From positions 4,960,001 to 5,024,000 of the forward strand of contig JANTQA010000026.1 in assembly GCA_027625915.1 (NCBI GenBank): a DNA stretch of 64,000 nt, read 5' to 3'. This document shows, piece after piece, positions 12,148 through 25,000 of this stretch. Each line of letters opens with the position of its first letter. The stretch's first letter is position 1. The notes under the pieces were generated by a model. It saw only the letters and a list, made by a program, of their open reading frames with translations. It was not told the DNA's origin and searched no databases. The translations under genes were made by a program, and so were the position numbers. The DNA is from Anaeramoeba flamelloides (taxonomy: Eukaryota; Metamonada; Anaeramoebidae).

Positions 12148-12642
12148 TATAGTAGGGAAAAAAATACCGGACAAGAAAAAAATCCCGGACAAGATTTTTA
12201 ATTGTGAATATTAGTAAAATTTTTGTCTAATTTCAATGAAATCCTTATTATAAATAACCAATTTTTTTATGAGATTAGTAATAAACCTACCCAAAGTCCA
12301 TCAAAGTAAGGCGTCTCTAGAATACTTCAGTAATTGTTTGATAGCCATAATGTTGATCAACTTTTTTTGAAAAATAATCCAGTTTTATTGAGGTTTACTA
12401 GAGTTTGGAAAATGATAATTTTTCTTCTTGTTTTTTGATTGGTTGAATGATGTTTTGAACAAGTGTGATTTCATCAATCATCATTCTAATAAGTGGGGGG
12501 GTTATAATTGAAAAAGTTCGATTCTTAAAAAAAGGAATTTGATTGTAAATAGCTGAAATTACATAATAATTTTACTAATATTCACAATTAAAAATCTTGT
12601 CCGGGATTTTTTTCATGTCCGGTATTTTTTTTCACTGCTCTA
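12148..12642. mobile_element. TACCGGACA TIR element, copy 1
   Basis: About 495 bp with inverted ends containing AAATACCGGACA and CCCGGACAAGATTTTTAATT, and a TA/TATA flank. The same sequence in opposite orientation forms the element at 14625-15114. No open frame. The tips carry GGACA twice about 20 bp apart, then a TTTTTAATTG block shared with other families here. Confidence 0.7.
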
Positions 12643-12644
12643 TA

Positions 12645-13718
12645 TAATAATTGAAAATCAAAAAAAAAAAAAAAATTGGTAAAATAATTTCAATTTATTA
12701 AATTGGAATAAAACAAATATAAATTACTTTTTAATCGATAAAATATTTATACCTAAATTTAAAATAAAATAAAAAAATAACTCTTAAATATTATTCCAAT
12801 ATTATAAAATAATACCCGAAACCAAATTTTTTTTTATTGCATTTTGATATTGGTAAAAATTTGAATAATATATTTGCGATATTTGAATTTTTCCTTAATA
12901 AATTAATCCAGATCTTGTTAAATAAGTTCTGATATATGGTCTCTAATTCAACAATATTGTTTATTTTATATCTAGATTTTAAAAAGTCAAAAAAAAAAAA
13001 AATCAAAAAAAAAAAAAAAAAAAATCAATTATTAATCTGACTCGAACTATTGGCTAAATCATTTAAAATTGAAAAAAAATCTTGTTGAAAAAATTGTAAA
13101 ATTTTGCAATGAAAAAAAATATGATTTTTTTTTCTAATTTAATTTTCATTTTTTTTTTTTTTTAAATTATTTAGAATCTAATATAGATATTGATATTGAA
13201 TGGTAATCAGTAGATAAAACAAATTTTCTATGTGATGTTATATTAACTTTAATAATGAATTAATTATTTAATCAAGCATTTTAGGCAATTTTGGGGTGCA
13301 AAGGGCCCCAAAAAAAATTCCAGTAAAGTATGATGTGTTTTAAATGTTAAAACTAAGAGGTTTTTGATGTCTAGACAAACTTTTCAAAAAAAAAAAAAAA
13401 AATTTATTTTTATAAAATTTGGAAAAAAAATAAAATGACAATAACTAAAAAAAAATTCGCCAATGTTGAAAATATTTTTTTCAAGTTATTTTTTTATTTT
13501 AAGTAACTATACAATTTTTAATTATAAAATTTTCTTTCTAAGATAATTGTTTATTAATTCTTTACCTTATTATCATTTGATAACATTTCAAATTAAAATT
13601 TTTGTTTGAAATGTTTTTAGGTTATTTGGGGTGCTAAGGGATATATTCCAAAGATATTAAATTTATCCATCAAGCTCAACAATTCTAAACTTCAGAACAT
13701 TTACTAAGGCTTAAATAG
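12645..13718. other. Intergenic, low complexity
   Basis: Homopolymer-rich sequence; no gene or clear repeat structure recognised. Confidence 0.3.
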
Positions 13719-13931
13719 ATATTATTATATAATAAAGATAAATTCAAACGGATTTTATCCTTATGTTTAAAATATATACAGAAGGAAAAAATACAATTGT
13801 TTGAACACTTTTTAGAGGTATTTCCTTCCGATGAAAAAGATGGATTGATTTTTCAGATCAAGTTAAAAGAATTAAATTTTAATGAAATAATTTTATATTA
13901 TGATAGCTTAAAATTGTTTGCCTTTATTTAA
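13719..13931 (+). CDS. Possible terminal exon, unidentified
   Basis: An open frame of about 70 codons follows TTTACTAAGG...AATAG, which looks like a branch point and acceptor. It reads KFKRILSLCLKYIQKEKIQL, then FEHFLEVFPSDEKDG and LKELNFNEIILYYDSLKLF, and ends in TAA. Hydrophobic and charged residues alternate as in helical repeats, and synonymous codons vary, unlike random AT sequence. No start codon of its own and no upstream exon found. No family recognised. Confidence 0.35.
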   Translation: MLLYNKDKFKRILSLCLKYIQKEKIQLFEHFLEVFPSDEKDGLIFQIKLKELNFNEIILYYDSLKLFAFI

Positions 13932-14624
13932 TAATCGTAAAATCTATGATTTTAGGGTTAAATTTATGAAGGGGGGTTTAAAGCTAACGGCACTTAGAGT
14001 GTAATTTACACTTCCTCCTCAATAAAAAAAATAAAATGTAACTATTTGTTTACAATTTTTTAATTACAATGATTCACACAACTATTTTTGACATAAAAAA
14101 TTCAAAGATTGATTAGTTTTGTTTCCTTTTTATAAAGCTAGTTATCACATCATTATATTTCCAATTTTTTGAAATAATTTGTAAAAATAATCTTAGAATT
14201 CTTTATTTCTTGTATTAAAAAAATAGAATTTTTTGGCAACTAATCTACATTTGGAGACAAATTTAAGAAATATGTTTTTCTTCTTGAAAGTCTGAATATT
14301 GATGACTCCTCCTTTCAATTTTTCTCAAACATGTAGATTTTTTTCTGAAATTCTTTCGGTCATTTTTACTAATTCATGGATCATTTTTAATCGATAAGAT
14401 CAACTTTTAGTACTTTTCTAATAGATTTTTTAGAGAAATTCGAACCCTTGAGCACTAATGTAATTTACATTCAATAACAACACACTTGAATTCTATATTT
14501 CTCCATGATATACGAATTACTTAATGATCACATTCCGAATGTTTAAAATTTTAACTGAAAGTTCACTAAGAAAGTAAAACAAACCTAGAAGTTTTGTTGT
14601 TCATTGGCTTTGTAAATACTGAAA
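13932..14624. other. Intergenic, nothing recognised
   Basis: Two near-palindromes around GTAATTTACA (13998-14012 and 14459-14472) are the only structure noticed. Confidence 0.3.
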
Positions 14625-15114
14625 AGCAGTGAAAAAAATACCGGACATGAAAAAAATCCCCGATAAGATTTTTAATTGTGAATATTAGTAAAATTATTGT
14701 GTAATTTCATTTATTTACAATCAAATTCCTTTTTTTAAGAATCGAACTTTTTCAAAATTATAACTCACCCACTTAGTAGAACGATGATTAATGAAATCAC
14801 ACTTGTTCAAAACACAATTCAATCAATCAAAAAACAAGAAGAAAAATTATCATTTTTCAAACTCTAGTAAACCTCTATAAAACTCGATTGTTTTTCAAAA
14901 AAAGTTGATCAACATTATGGCTATCAAACAATTACTCGAGTATTCTAGAGACACCTTACTTTGATGAACTTTGGGTAGGTTTATTACTAATCTCTTTAAA
15001 AATTTAGCGATTTATAATAAGGATATAATTGAAATTAGACACAAATTTTACTAATATTCACAATTAAAAATCTTGTCAGGGATTTTTTTCATGTCCGGTA
15101 TTTTTTTCCCTACT
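14625..15114. mobile_element. TACCGGACA TIR element, copy 2
   Basis: Inverted relative of the element at 12148-12642, over its whole length. Ends AGCAGTGAAAAAAATACCGG and CCGGTATTTTTTTCCCTACT. Confidence 0.7.
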
Positions 15115-15755
15115 ATAATCTTTTTTTTTTTTTTCCAGTACAGAAGAAGAAAAAGAATTCCTATCTAAAAATAAAAATGATTAATTCAAATCAAATAATT
15201 TGAAAAATACATTATTAACTAATATTATTTTTATAAATCAATATTGTTATTATTCTTTCAATTATATTGGGGACTGGTCTGAATAGTTATAGGAAAAAAT
15301 TTTAGATCAGCTTCTTTTAGACTATAAAAATTAAATGAGGTCGTTTTTTTCACTTGATTTTGATATTTTAACCATTAACCTCAAAAATTAGCAAGTTTTT
15401 TTATTGAATTACAATTTAAATGAAAAGATTTTTCATTAGAAGTAAAATGGGATAAAATTATCAAACTGCTTGGGGTTTATCAGTAATTACACACACAAAC
15501 ACACACCCTAAGGCAATTACATGTTTTCCAATTCTTTACACAGCATTAATTGAGGAAATGAAAAAAAAATTAAACAACAAAAAACAAAAAAGAAATAAAA
15601 AGTGAATAGTGTTTGTTTGCGTGTTTTGTATTTTTACTGTTTGTTCTCTCTAATTGTTGGAAGCAATTTGATTTTACTTTTAAAAATTTACGACAAACCC
15701 AAAAAAAAAATTTTGGATTGGTGTTAAAAAGCAAAAAAGAAATTTCAAAAAAAAT
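15115..15755. other. Intergenic, 3' side of eL18
   Basis: No gene recognised. A short CA-rich tract lies near 15488-15506. Confidence 0.3.
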
Positions 15756-16493
15756 TTAAACTTTAAAAGCCTTTGATTTTCTTCTTCCTCTTGCTTTTTC
15801 AAATTTTCTTCCTTTGCTTCTAACATGTGGTTTAGCATGGCTTCCTGGGATACCTGTTGCACCGAAATGTTTTACAGCTTCTCTTGATTTAACTCTTCCT
15901 CTTAAGAGTACGGTGTTTGATCCTTTTGGTCTAAGGAGTGCTAATTGATCAAAGGTCAAGCATTCACCTTTTTATTTTTAATTGATTTATAGTTTTTGTT
16001 GGTTGTTGTTTTTTGGTAGGACAAAGCACAACAATTATTTTTTGTACGAGAGGAATAAATAAAAACAAAAAAAAAATTAATAAAAACAAAAAAATCAAAA
16101 AGCAAAATAAAAAAATTAAAAAAAAAATTTTTTTTATTTACCTCCTGCTTTGGTAATTCTTGCACGAGCTGTTTTTGTAAATTTAAGTGCACAAATGGAC
16201 ATTTTTGGTACGGTAAAGAATCTTTCATCGTTTGTGACTGTTCCAACAACAACAACGATCATTCCTTCTCCTTTGACCATTTTCATTTTTCTAGCAATCC
16301 TTGAAACTGAGACTGGTGGTCTGTTTGTCTTTGAAAGGCAAAGTCTTTTTAAAATTCTTTTGTTGAATTTGGAGTTTGTTCTTCTTGCTAAGAATCTGTA
16401 GAGTTTAATCAACAAAGCAAGATAGTTGTCAGTTCCTTTGGTGTTTTTTCTGACGACTTTTCGTTTGTGTTTATTTTTGATATCAATACCCAT
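15756..16493 (-). CDS. RPL18: 60S ribosomal protein eL18
   Basis: Large-subunit ribosomal protein. Two exons on the minus strand: 16493-16142 and 15967-15756, separated by a 174 bp intron (GTAAAT...AAAAAG) in phase 1. Together they give 187 residues, as expected for eL18 (188 in human). Start [16 protein letters not shown]; diagnostic blocks [18 protein letters not shown] ([17 protein letters not shown]), [29 protein letters not shown] across the splice junction, and C-terminal [20 protein letters not shown] ([16 protein letters not shown]). The ATG lies two bases after a TTTAG, so a 5'-UTR intron is likely. All conserved parts are intact; this should be a working gene. Firm call. Confidence 0.96.
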
Positions 16494-17780
16494 TTCTAAA
16501 TAATTTTCAATATGAGAAAAAAGATGAAAAATGAAAAATGGCTTGGAAAGTTTCTCAAAAATCTTATTCATCTGATCCAAAGAAATCGTACTTTATCGGT
16601 TTCTATTTCTCTATTGTGAAAAAAAAAGTATCAAAGATATTCATTTTTATTAAAGGTATCAATTAGACACAGAAATCAATTTTAAAAAATCATTAGATAT
16701 AAATCAATTAATTAAGATTTGGTTTTTTTTTATCAATATATATTTTTTTGGTATTTATGTCTCTATTCTTTTATTTTTAAGAATTTGTTTAATGGTTTTA
16801 AATATCTGTAAAAGACATATTGAATCTGAAAAAAAATTAACATTTGAAAAAAATTTACCAAACAATTTTTAATTATTCGAAAGTAGTAAAAAGGAATATT
16901 CTTCAATTATTTTACACTTATTGTTTGATGATCAATTAAGATATATAAAACTGAAATTCCCCATATGTGATTAATACACATTGTCAAAATCTTGAAGCCA
17001 ATTTCATATAAATAGAAAAACCATATCAACATAAAATCTAAAAAAATTCACTTTGACTAATGATTTACATTTAAAATTCTCAAATTTGGGAAAATTGAGA
17101 ATTCTTAAATTTTGATTTTAAGTGTTTTTTTGAATTATATATCAGTTTCAATAACCATCTAATTTTTGGACCTAATTTTAATTTAAAATGAACAAAAAAA
17201 GACATTATAAAATAATTAGAAAATGAGAACATTTACTACTGTTTTACAATTAAAATCGATTTGGCAGTTTTTTAAATTTGGAAAGTTTGTTCCAGAACAA
17301 TAACATGTTTTAGTTTATGGAATATATTTTGTTGAACTTATTTGATGAATAAAATGATATTATTTAGTTTCTGTTATGATATATAATTTTTCTTTATAGT
17401 TTTTTTTTACAAAATTAAAAAAACAGGTAAAAATGGTAATTTAAAATTATTTAAAGGTAATAACGTGGACTATAAACCCAAAAAAACGGGTAATTTTATG
17501 AAAAGTGAAATATTTTCATAAAATGGGGTTTCAAGAGAGAAAATAATAGTTAGAGATCTTTAACTTGAGTGAACAGAAAATTATTTATGTTTTCAGTTCA
17601 CATAAAGAAGTCTTTTTGAATATTGGAAATTCTTTATGAATCGGCATACTAACAAATTAGGACATTAATTCAGATAATACTTAGAAAAAGAAATAATTAA
17701 AAGAAAAATTATTATTTTTTTGATTTGTTTCAATTTTTTTAAAAATAAAATACTTTTTTTTCAAAAATTAAAAATCATAG
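16494..17780. other. Intergenic, upstream of eL18
   Basis: Presumably holds the eL18 promoter and a 5'-UTR exon; no specific signal could be recognised. Confidence 0.3.
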
Positions 17781-17884
17781 GTTTTGATGAATTAATCAAA
17801 CATCTTCCTTTGGGGGAAGAAGAATTTCAAAATATTAATTGGTATTATGTAAACATTAAATTCATTAGAAATTTAAGTATATAA
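17781..17884 (+). CDS. Possible small exon, unidentified
   Basis: After a CATAG acceptor the frame reads FDELIKHLPLGEEEFQNINW and Y, meeting a GTAAAC donor near 17849 or running on to TAA at 17884. Codon choice is coding-like but the segment is very short. Confidence 0.25.
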
Positions 17885-18131
17885 TCATAAAATGGTAAAA
17901 ATTAGAACATATTTTGAGTTGTAAATGTATCTAAGTTTTGTTGGGATTTTTAAAAAATTGATTAAAATATAGATTTTCCAAAATTCTGTTAAAGTCTGGA
18001 AAACATAAAGAAAAGTGCCTAGGGTTTTTTTTTACTCTAAAAATTAAAAACAAACTTCACGACAAACCATAGTAGTTAATAGTCACCCCGATATTTATTA
18101 AAATATATATATAATACTTTTATTGATTTTT

Positions 18132-18371
18132 ATGATCTTTTCGGTCTTTTATTTAAAGCAATCTTCTATTTTGAAATTTCTATTTCGGAATATATTTTCA
18201 GCAAAAATATTAACAAATAATACTGCCAATCTTGAAATTTTAAATAAAAAAATCTATTTTGGTATTAATTTTTATGAAATTAATTTAATAAAAAAAGATT
18301 CCGTAAAAACTCTCATCTTTAAAAATTCCTTGGTTAATCGTTTAATGTTGAGAATATTTAGGATTCTATAA
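18132..18371 (+). CDS. Hypothetical ORF, doubtful
   Basis: 79 residues from ATG, rich in Ile, Leu, Asn and Lys (MIFSVFYLKQSSILKFLFRN...), composition close to that of translated AT-rich noise. No domain. It may be an exon related to the one at 17781 or simply chance. Confidence 0.2.
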   Translation: MIFSVFYLKQSSILKFLFRNIFSAKILTNNTANLEILNKKIYFGINFYEINLIKKDSVKTLIFKNSLVNRLMLRIFRIL

Positions 18372-19046
18372 CAAAATTGTTTTTAAACAAGAAATAAGTT
18401 GAGGGTCAATGATTGGAATAAAAAAGGGATCACTTGGTTCTCCAGAATCAAAAAATGAATTATTTATGTTTTTTTTTTTCAAAAAGAGAGAAAAATATAA
18501 ATAGCAAAAGCACTAAATTCCAAAAAGATTCAAAATGTATAATCTCTAAAAAAATGCCGAAAATACTGGAAAATTAAAAATATTCCAATTTTTTTAAACA
18601 CATCCTTAATTATAAAGATTGTTGTTTCAACAGTGTAAAAACCCATTTTTTCGGTTTAGTTTTATTCTTGAATAAAAAATTTTCAAACAAATCAATAGAT
18701 GTTAGATCAATTATTATTTGGAGTATTTTCTTAATTATAATTAATTTTTTGGTTTGGATTCTTAATAAATAAGCAAATTTGATGAAAGTTTAGGATTTTT
18801 GGTTTTGAATTTTATTTCTGTCAACAATTTAAAATGTTTTTTTATGGAAAGAAAATTAAAATTAATTGGATGAAAAAGCAAAAAAATAAGTTTATTTTTT
18901 TTATTTTAACCTCTATCTTTTAAATTCTTAATTTTATTGTAAAGATCGATATGTAAAAAAGATAACAATTTCACAAACAATGATCATTTTATTTGATCAT
19001 TTGGAAATTATCAATAGAATTTGAGTAAAAATTAACAATTAATAAA
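18372..19046. other. Intergenic, 3' side of eS1
   Basis: Nothing recognised. Confidence 0.3.
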
Positions 19047-20277
19047 TTAATTTTTTTTCTTTTTGTTACCACCTCTCTTCTTTTTTTTCCTATTGACTTT
19101 CTTTCCAGTCTCTTTTTTTTTCTTTGTCTCAAATCCATGTAATTTAAGGATTGTGTCAACATCAACCTTTGGTGTTTTTAAGACCTTCATTTTTCGAAGA
19201 TAGACATTTTGTAATGGGAAAACACTTTGGCACTGCTTGGTGATTTCCTTTGGAACAGATTCTGAAATCAGTTTAAGTGTTAATTCTTTTAATGTACAGT
19301 TCGATTCCTTGATCATAATGTTGACCATTCTTCTTCTAATTTCTCTTACTTGGGAGCTTTGGGCATAGCATGTTTTTTTGACTTGGTTTCTATCTTTTTT
19401 TGTAAATCCAATACAAAAGATTCTGACAGTGTAGCCTATTAAGTGAAATTATTTTTTTAAATGTGTTTCATTGGATAAAGGTTTTATAAGAAAAGAACAA
19501 AAGTTATTATTGAGGTTTTTGTTAAAAAAAAAAAAAAATAAGTAAAGAGAAAAGTTGAAAATTATTCCAATTTGATTATTTATTTTTTGTTGCATCGATT
19601 GAATCGAATACGATTACCCTGATATGAAATCAGTTTTTCAGAAACTTATTCGTTGAAATTTGCCATATTTAGGCTTTTTTTTCGAATACCAATAAAGTCA
19701 AAAAAAATGTAAAAAATTTTTTAGTTCATTCAGATTTAGTGTTAAGGGGCTAATCTCTATTAAATTTTTTTACCAAAATTTAATAGACATTGAAAAAATT
19801 ATTTGCCAATTACTTCGATTTGAAAAATTCCTGTTTATTTTCAATATTAAGCATATTTCTAGAGGAGGAATCCTTATTTAGAAATTGGTTAAAAAAAAAA
19901 TAATAGAGACTAGTTCCTTAAGGTTTTGGTGTTAGAAAGTACTTTGTTTGTTAAAGAGAGAATTTTGAAGGGAACAAATTCAGAAATTCTAATTCAAAGA
20001 GTGAATAAAGACAACCACTAGAACATTTTTAATCTTAATTTTGTTTTCTAAAATAGGGTTGAATTTTTCGTTCATTTTCCATTTTGAAGTAATAAACCAA
20101 TCATTCAATTACTTTAATGACAAATAACATTATAAAATCAAATAACTTGAAAGTTTCTTTGTATTTAAACCCAAAACGTTCTTAATTCAAAGATGAGTTC
20201 ACAAATTAAAAAAAAATAAATGAAATATTAAACTTTGTAACTTTTTTGTGAATGTATCAGCAACCCTTTTCACACAT

Positions 20278-20321
<44 letters not shown>

Positions 20322-20551
20322 AAGAGCTGTTTAAAGAAAACAATTTCAAATAAATTGATCTCAATTTAGCGTGTATCTTTTCGTCAAAAAAAAAGATTAA
20401 AAAAAAAAAAAAAAGCAAATAAGTAAAAAAAAAAAAAAAAATTTTTTCATCAAAAATAATAAATCCTTTCGTTCACTATTTTTTTCTCGGCTTGGCTCTT
20501 TTGTTTTCACCTTTTTCTTTCCAACAATCATCAAAGGAAAAAAAAAAAAAA

Positions 20552-20586
<35 letters not shown>

Positions 20587-20981
20587 AAATTACCATCAGT
20601 GGTTTTTACATTGACAACAGCTTCAATTAAGGTATGATATTTGACAACAAGAGATTGGACCTTGTCGTTGGTTAGTCTCATTCCATAAAAGTTAGTGAAA
20701 CAGTTAGTACCAGAAACATGTTCGACACGGAATTTAAATTGCATATAAGCTTTTCTTTCATCTTTGTTAAGATCACCCAAGCTTACTTCGAACATTCTTT
20801 TGTCTAATTGTTGTTCAGAAGTTTTACCACCTCCAGTTGGGTTGACACATGTTTTTCCAATTTGGGTTTCTCTGAAAATGTTTGGTGCTTTAACATCATA
20901 CCAAACTTTTTTTAAAAATGGATCGGCTTTTTGTTTTCTTCCTTTCTTTCTGAATTGTCTATTAGATTTTCCGATTGTCAT
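19047..20981 (-). CDS. RPS3A: 40S ribosomal protein eS1 (S3a)
   Basis: Small-subunit ribosomal protein. Two exons: 20981-20594 and 19435-19047, joined across a 1158 bp phase-1 intron (GTAATT...AATAG, 19436-20593). The product is 258 residues (264 in human). Diagnostic segments: DPFLKKVWYDVKAPNIF, IGKTCVNPTGGGK, RMFEVSLGDLNKDE, NCFTNFYGMRLTNDKV, IEAVVNVKTTDG joined to YTVRIFCIGFTKKDRNQ, then CYAQSSQVREIRRRM and the Lys-rich C-terminus. The intron holds a 172 bp TTAA element (19746-19917), a copy of the GTTAAAGAGAGA repeat, and A runs of about 41 and 30. A TTTCTAG lies 16 bases upstream of the ATG, suggesting a further 5'-UTR intron. Firm call. Confidence 0.96.
19746..19917. mobile_element. TTAA-flanked MITE in the eS1 intron
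   Basis: Left tip GGGGCTAATCTCTATTAAA, right tip inverted GGAACTAGTCTCTATTA, TTAA on each side (19742-19745; 19918-19921). Same tips as the 934 bp element in the CSN1 intron at 29617. Confidence 0.75.
19950..20065. repeat. GTTAAAGAGAGA dispersed repeat, copy 1
   Basis: About 110 bp shared with 29046-29170 and more weakly with 61924-62040, starting GTTAAAGAGAGAATTTTGAA. Nature unknown. Confidence 0.5.
20279..20319. repeat. Poly-A tract in the eS1 intron
   Basis: 41 consecutive A. A second run of about 30 A lies at 20554-20583 close to the 5' splice site (both are T runs in the pre-mRNA). Confidence 0.9.
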
Positions 20982-22030
20982 ATTAATACAAATAATCTAG
21001 AAATTAAAAAAAATGAATTCAAAACCTCTCACAAATTTATTACTCAGGAAATTACCTTTTAAGTTTTGGTTGTTGTTTGGAATTACAAACTAATTAACAT
21101 GGTTTTTCTGACAATTAATAACAAATTAAAACAAATACAACTTGATCCCAAAAGTTCATTCAAGTGTTTTAAATTTTGACAAAGTCCATTTCGAATTGAT
21201 TTTGTATTAATCTCTTTGGTTTTTCGAGAAATATTTGAGTAAAAAACTTTTTGGGAACTTTTGATAAAAATTCTCTTAGATAATTGGATAATTGCTGTGT
21301 GTCTCAACTTTATAAATTCTTCACAGTTTGTGTTGAAATTTTAGGTTATGTACATAAGTTATTTTAAAATTATAATCTTTCTTTGAGTTGGGGTATTGAG
21401 ATCCTCAAAGTGCAAAAATTTTCACCTCATCTCAATTGTCCTTAACTACACAAAAGTCAAAAAATTACACCTCATTCCCTTTTTTCAATTTTTCAATCTG
21501 GCTTTGGTTGGGGATTCTTCGATAAAATCATTATATTTACTGAATAAAAAAGTCCTAAATAAACCAAGAGAGAGGACAAATTACAATCAACTTCTATGTA
21601 AACTCTTTTTGTCAAAGAATCTGGGAATACCAAGCCAATATTGTTTTCCGTTTCTTTGATATTTAAAAATAGTTTTAGGTTCATTGTGAGTATTTGTCTG
21701 AGAACTCAAAAAATTATTAAATTTGCTCAATTGCAATCTTCAGAAACATTACCACCAAAGAGAATTTTTATAACTATAAATTTTGTATAAGATTAGTTAG
21801 TTGCAATTCTAAATTGTCTTTGCAATCCTTTGTATAAACTTAGAACATACATTATAACAAGCTGTTTTCAAATTTGTTCAATACACAACAACTTGAAGCT
21901 GAGGGTTTTATTGTTTGGAATTAATTCTATTTCTCAAAGTTTTTAAAGTTGAATTCTCAAAACAACAATTCATTTTTTGAAACTTTGATCTAATTTGAAA
22001 TATTATTATTTGGTGATTAAAAAAGTAAAT
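20982..22030. other. Divergent intergenic region between eS1 and CSN1
   Basis: The two genes are transcribed away from each other from this ~1 kb, so it should hold both promoters. No specific element recognised. Small frames on both strands have no coding character. Confidence 0.4.
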
Positions 22031-25000
22031 ATGTCTAAAGAAAACAAAATTGAAATTGAGAAAGAAATTGAAATTGAAATAGAAAATGAAAAAAAAATTG
22101 AAATCGAAAAAGAAGGATCAGACGAAGAATCAAAAGGAGAAGAAGAAAAGGAACAAAACACCGAAAAAGAAAAAGAAAAAGAAAAAGGAGGAGAAGAAAA
22201 AAAAAAAGGGCCTACAAAAGAACAGCTTGAACAAATAAAAAAAAAAGTGCAGGAAAGAGAGGCTGCCAATGAACCAAAATTTATTAAAGGTGTTGACTTT
22301 TCTTCTTTTGATCTTGAAGACTATATTGAAGGTTACCAAGGACATACAAGAATGGAACGTTTGTTATTTATTGCACAAAGATCTGAAATTCATCAACAAA
22401 AAGGTAAATAATAATTAATTCAAAACAAGAAACTCTTTGTTTTTAAAAAATTTTTTTTTGTTTTTTTTTTCTCATTTAATCCTGAAATTCAATTTTTTTT
22501 TTTTTTCTTTTTATATTGACCAGACACCCATCTTTTTCCATTTGTAATTCAACCTTGACACAATTTTTTTCCAATTTTTATAATTTGCTCTTTTCAGTTG
22601 AATACTAAAATGAATCATTTCTTTTTTATTTTCTTCACATACTTAACCCAATAACAAAAAAACATTTCAAATCAAAAACATACCACAACAACTTTAGCAC
22701 TTAAAATGTTTCTTGAGGAAGTTAAAAAAACAAGAAACATCCAGAAATACAGAAAAATTGTTGAGAAATACTCGGACGTCTTACAAGATGAAAAGAATCT
22801 CGACCAAAAATGGATTGACAAAACATTAAAAGACTCAGCAAACACATACGATAGCTTGGAGTCAAACCTGAAAAAGGCGAAGGAAAATGTCAACCAAGAA
22901 GGAATTAGAGAAGGAAACCTGCAACTTGGGCATTTTTATTTTGACAAAGGTGATCTTAAATCAGCATTAAAATATTATTCAAGAGCAAAAGAAGCAACTA
23001 ACGATTCTATAGAAATTGTGAATTGTTGTTTAGCTGCAATAAAAACCGCCATGGAGGGGAAAAGTTATTCTCATATCTCTTCTTATTTAAATGCCGCACA
23101 AAAACAATCAGAAGACTTAGGTAATTGAACTATTTCCATTGTTGTTTTGTTTTGCTTTGTTTTGTTTCGTTTCGTTTCTTTTCTTTTCTTTTCTTTTCTT
23201 TTGAAAATTTTACTCTTTTATTATTTACACACTCTTTTGTTATAATCGAAAAATTTACGACACTTTTTTGATCAGATTTTATTTTAAACACCTAATTCAA
23301 ATACACCAAAACCAATCTGCAAACGTAAAATTCTTTTATAAACTTGAGCCATTAGAGATAATTCTACAATCCTTTCATTTTTTGAAAATTATTTTTCACA
23401 GAATTAGTAAAGCATTTCGAAATTAGTGAGGTAGATCGCTTTACATTTCATACAAAATTCACTTTCTTAGTGATTCTATTTCTAACTGGTAAAATAAAAT
23501 TAAGAGAAATATTAATATTGATTGAATCAGCACATATTGAATAAATTTCATAATATATTTAACAAAATATTTCGGAAAGAATGAAAAAAAAATTTTACAC
23601 TATTTTTGGAGACAACAATGTTACGGAAAATTTAAATAAAAAATGGGCAATATGATAAGGATCTCAAGGATTTTTGAAATTATAAAATACGGCTAAAAGT
23701 TTTCTCCATTCTATTGTAAAATTTATCTGTTTAAACCTCTTTAGAAAAACAATTTTTATGATCAAAAAGTAAAATATAAACTACCACCAATTTTCAACCC
23801 TTGAAAAATATCATATAAAATTGTGATCAATAATTTTCATATTTTGTATTAAAGAAATGCTTTATAAACAAATTGGGTTATTCTTAAGAATCAATAAATG
23901 ATGAATGTCAATTTTGGATTTTAAAATAGCTATACAAAAATTGGGTTTTAATAATATTAATTTAAAATAAATTTGCCACTTTTTTGGAAATAGTTTAAAC
24001 AAAAAATAAAATCATTGGGGAGGATTTAAGATATAAAATCAAATTTTTATTGAAATATATCAAAATATCATATTTGATGAAAATTTCCAAAGTAGTCTAT
24101 TTTTCTTGAACTTGAAAACCACCACTTTCAAAAATTTAGAAAAAAAAAAAATGAAATTTTTAATTTTTTTTTCTTTTAAAATCTGAATAAATATTGAATG
24201 AAGAGCAAAATGAAATTTTTTTTTTTGTTTTAAAATTTTAGGTTCAATATCTTACAATATTTATAAAACATGAATTTCAGCACTACAAAAAAAATTGTAA
24301 AAAAATCATTTTTAATAAAATTTTTTCTTGTTTTTTTTTTATGTTTTACTTTTTGAGAGTTTTTCAAAAATATAATTATGAATATTTTATTGTTGTCGAA
24401 ATAATTTGATTAATTGTTTTTGTTAAATTCTTGAATTGTTTAAAATTATTGTAGAAATTTTACAATCATTTTTTACTTTAATTTTTTTTTTGATTTGAAT
24501 CTACATTAAAATAAAGGCGGCTTTTGAAAAATGCGAATGAAAGTGAAGAGAAAATCTGCGAAAAGGGCAATTATTTTTTTATAGTTGAATTATGACCCTC
24601 TAAGATTGTAAAAATATTTTTATTCCATTGTGAAACAACATTTTATATACTCAATTATTTGTCACCTGGCCAATTACCGAAAAAACAATACCCATTTCAG
24701 GCTTTTTTTGCCCCAAAATTGATGAAAAAAAAATTAGGCAAATTTACGGAAATCATTTTCAAATTTGCGAAAAATCGAGAAATGTTAACATTTGTTGGTA
24801 TTATGTTAACATTTGAGCTAATATTTATGTTGATATTCTGCGAAAATTTTGCGAAAATGTAAAATATTTTGAAATTTAAAATGTTATTTTTTGGTGTTGA
24901 CATTTCAAAAATGTCGACATTTCCAGACAGATAATGTCAACATTTTTAGAAATAATGTTGGAATTTAAAAGATGTTAACAAATCAAGATGGAAATGTTGA

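Noticed and set aside
14436..14460. TTCGAACCC resembling a tRNA B box
   Set aside because: No matching A box, acceptor stem or anticodon arm on either strand at the right distance.
22006..22345. Minus-strand frames rich in Phe and Ser opposite CSN1 exon 1
   Set aside because: They are the complement of a Lys/Glu-rich coding region; no independent start, domain or codon signal.
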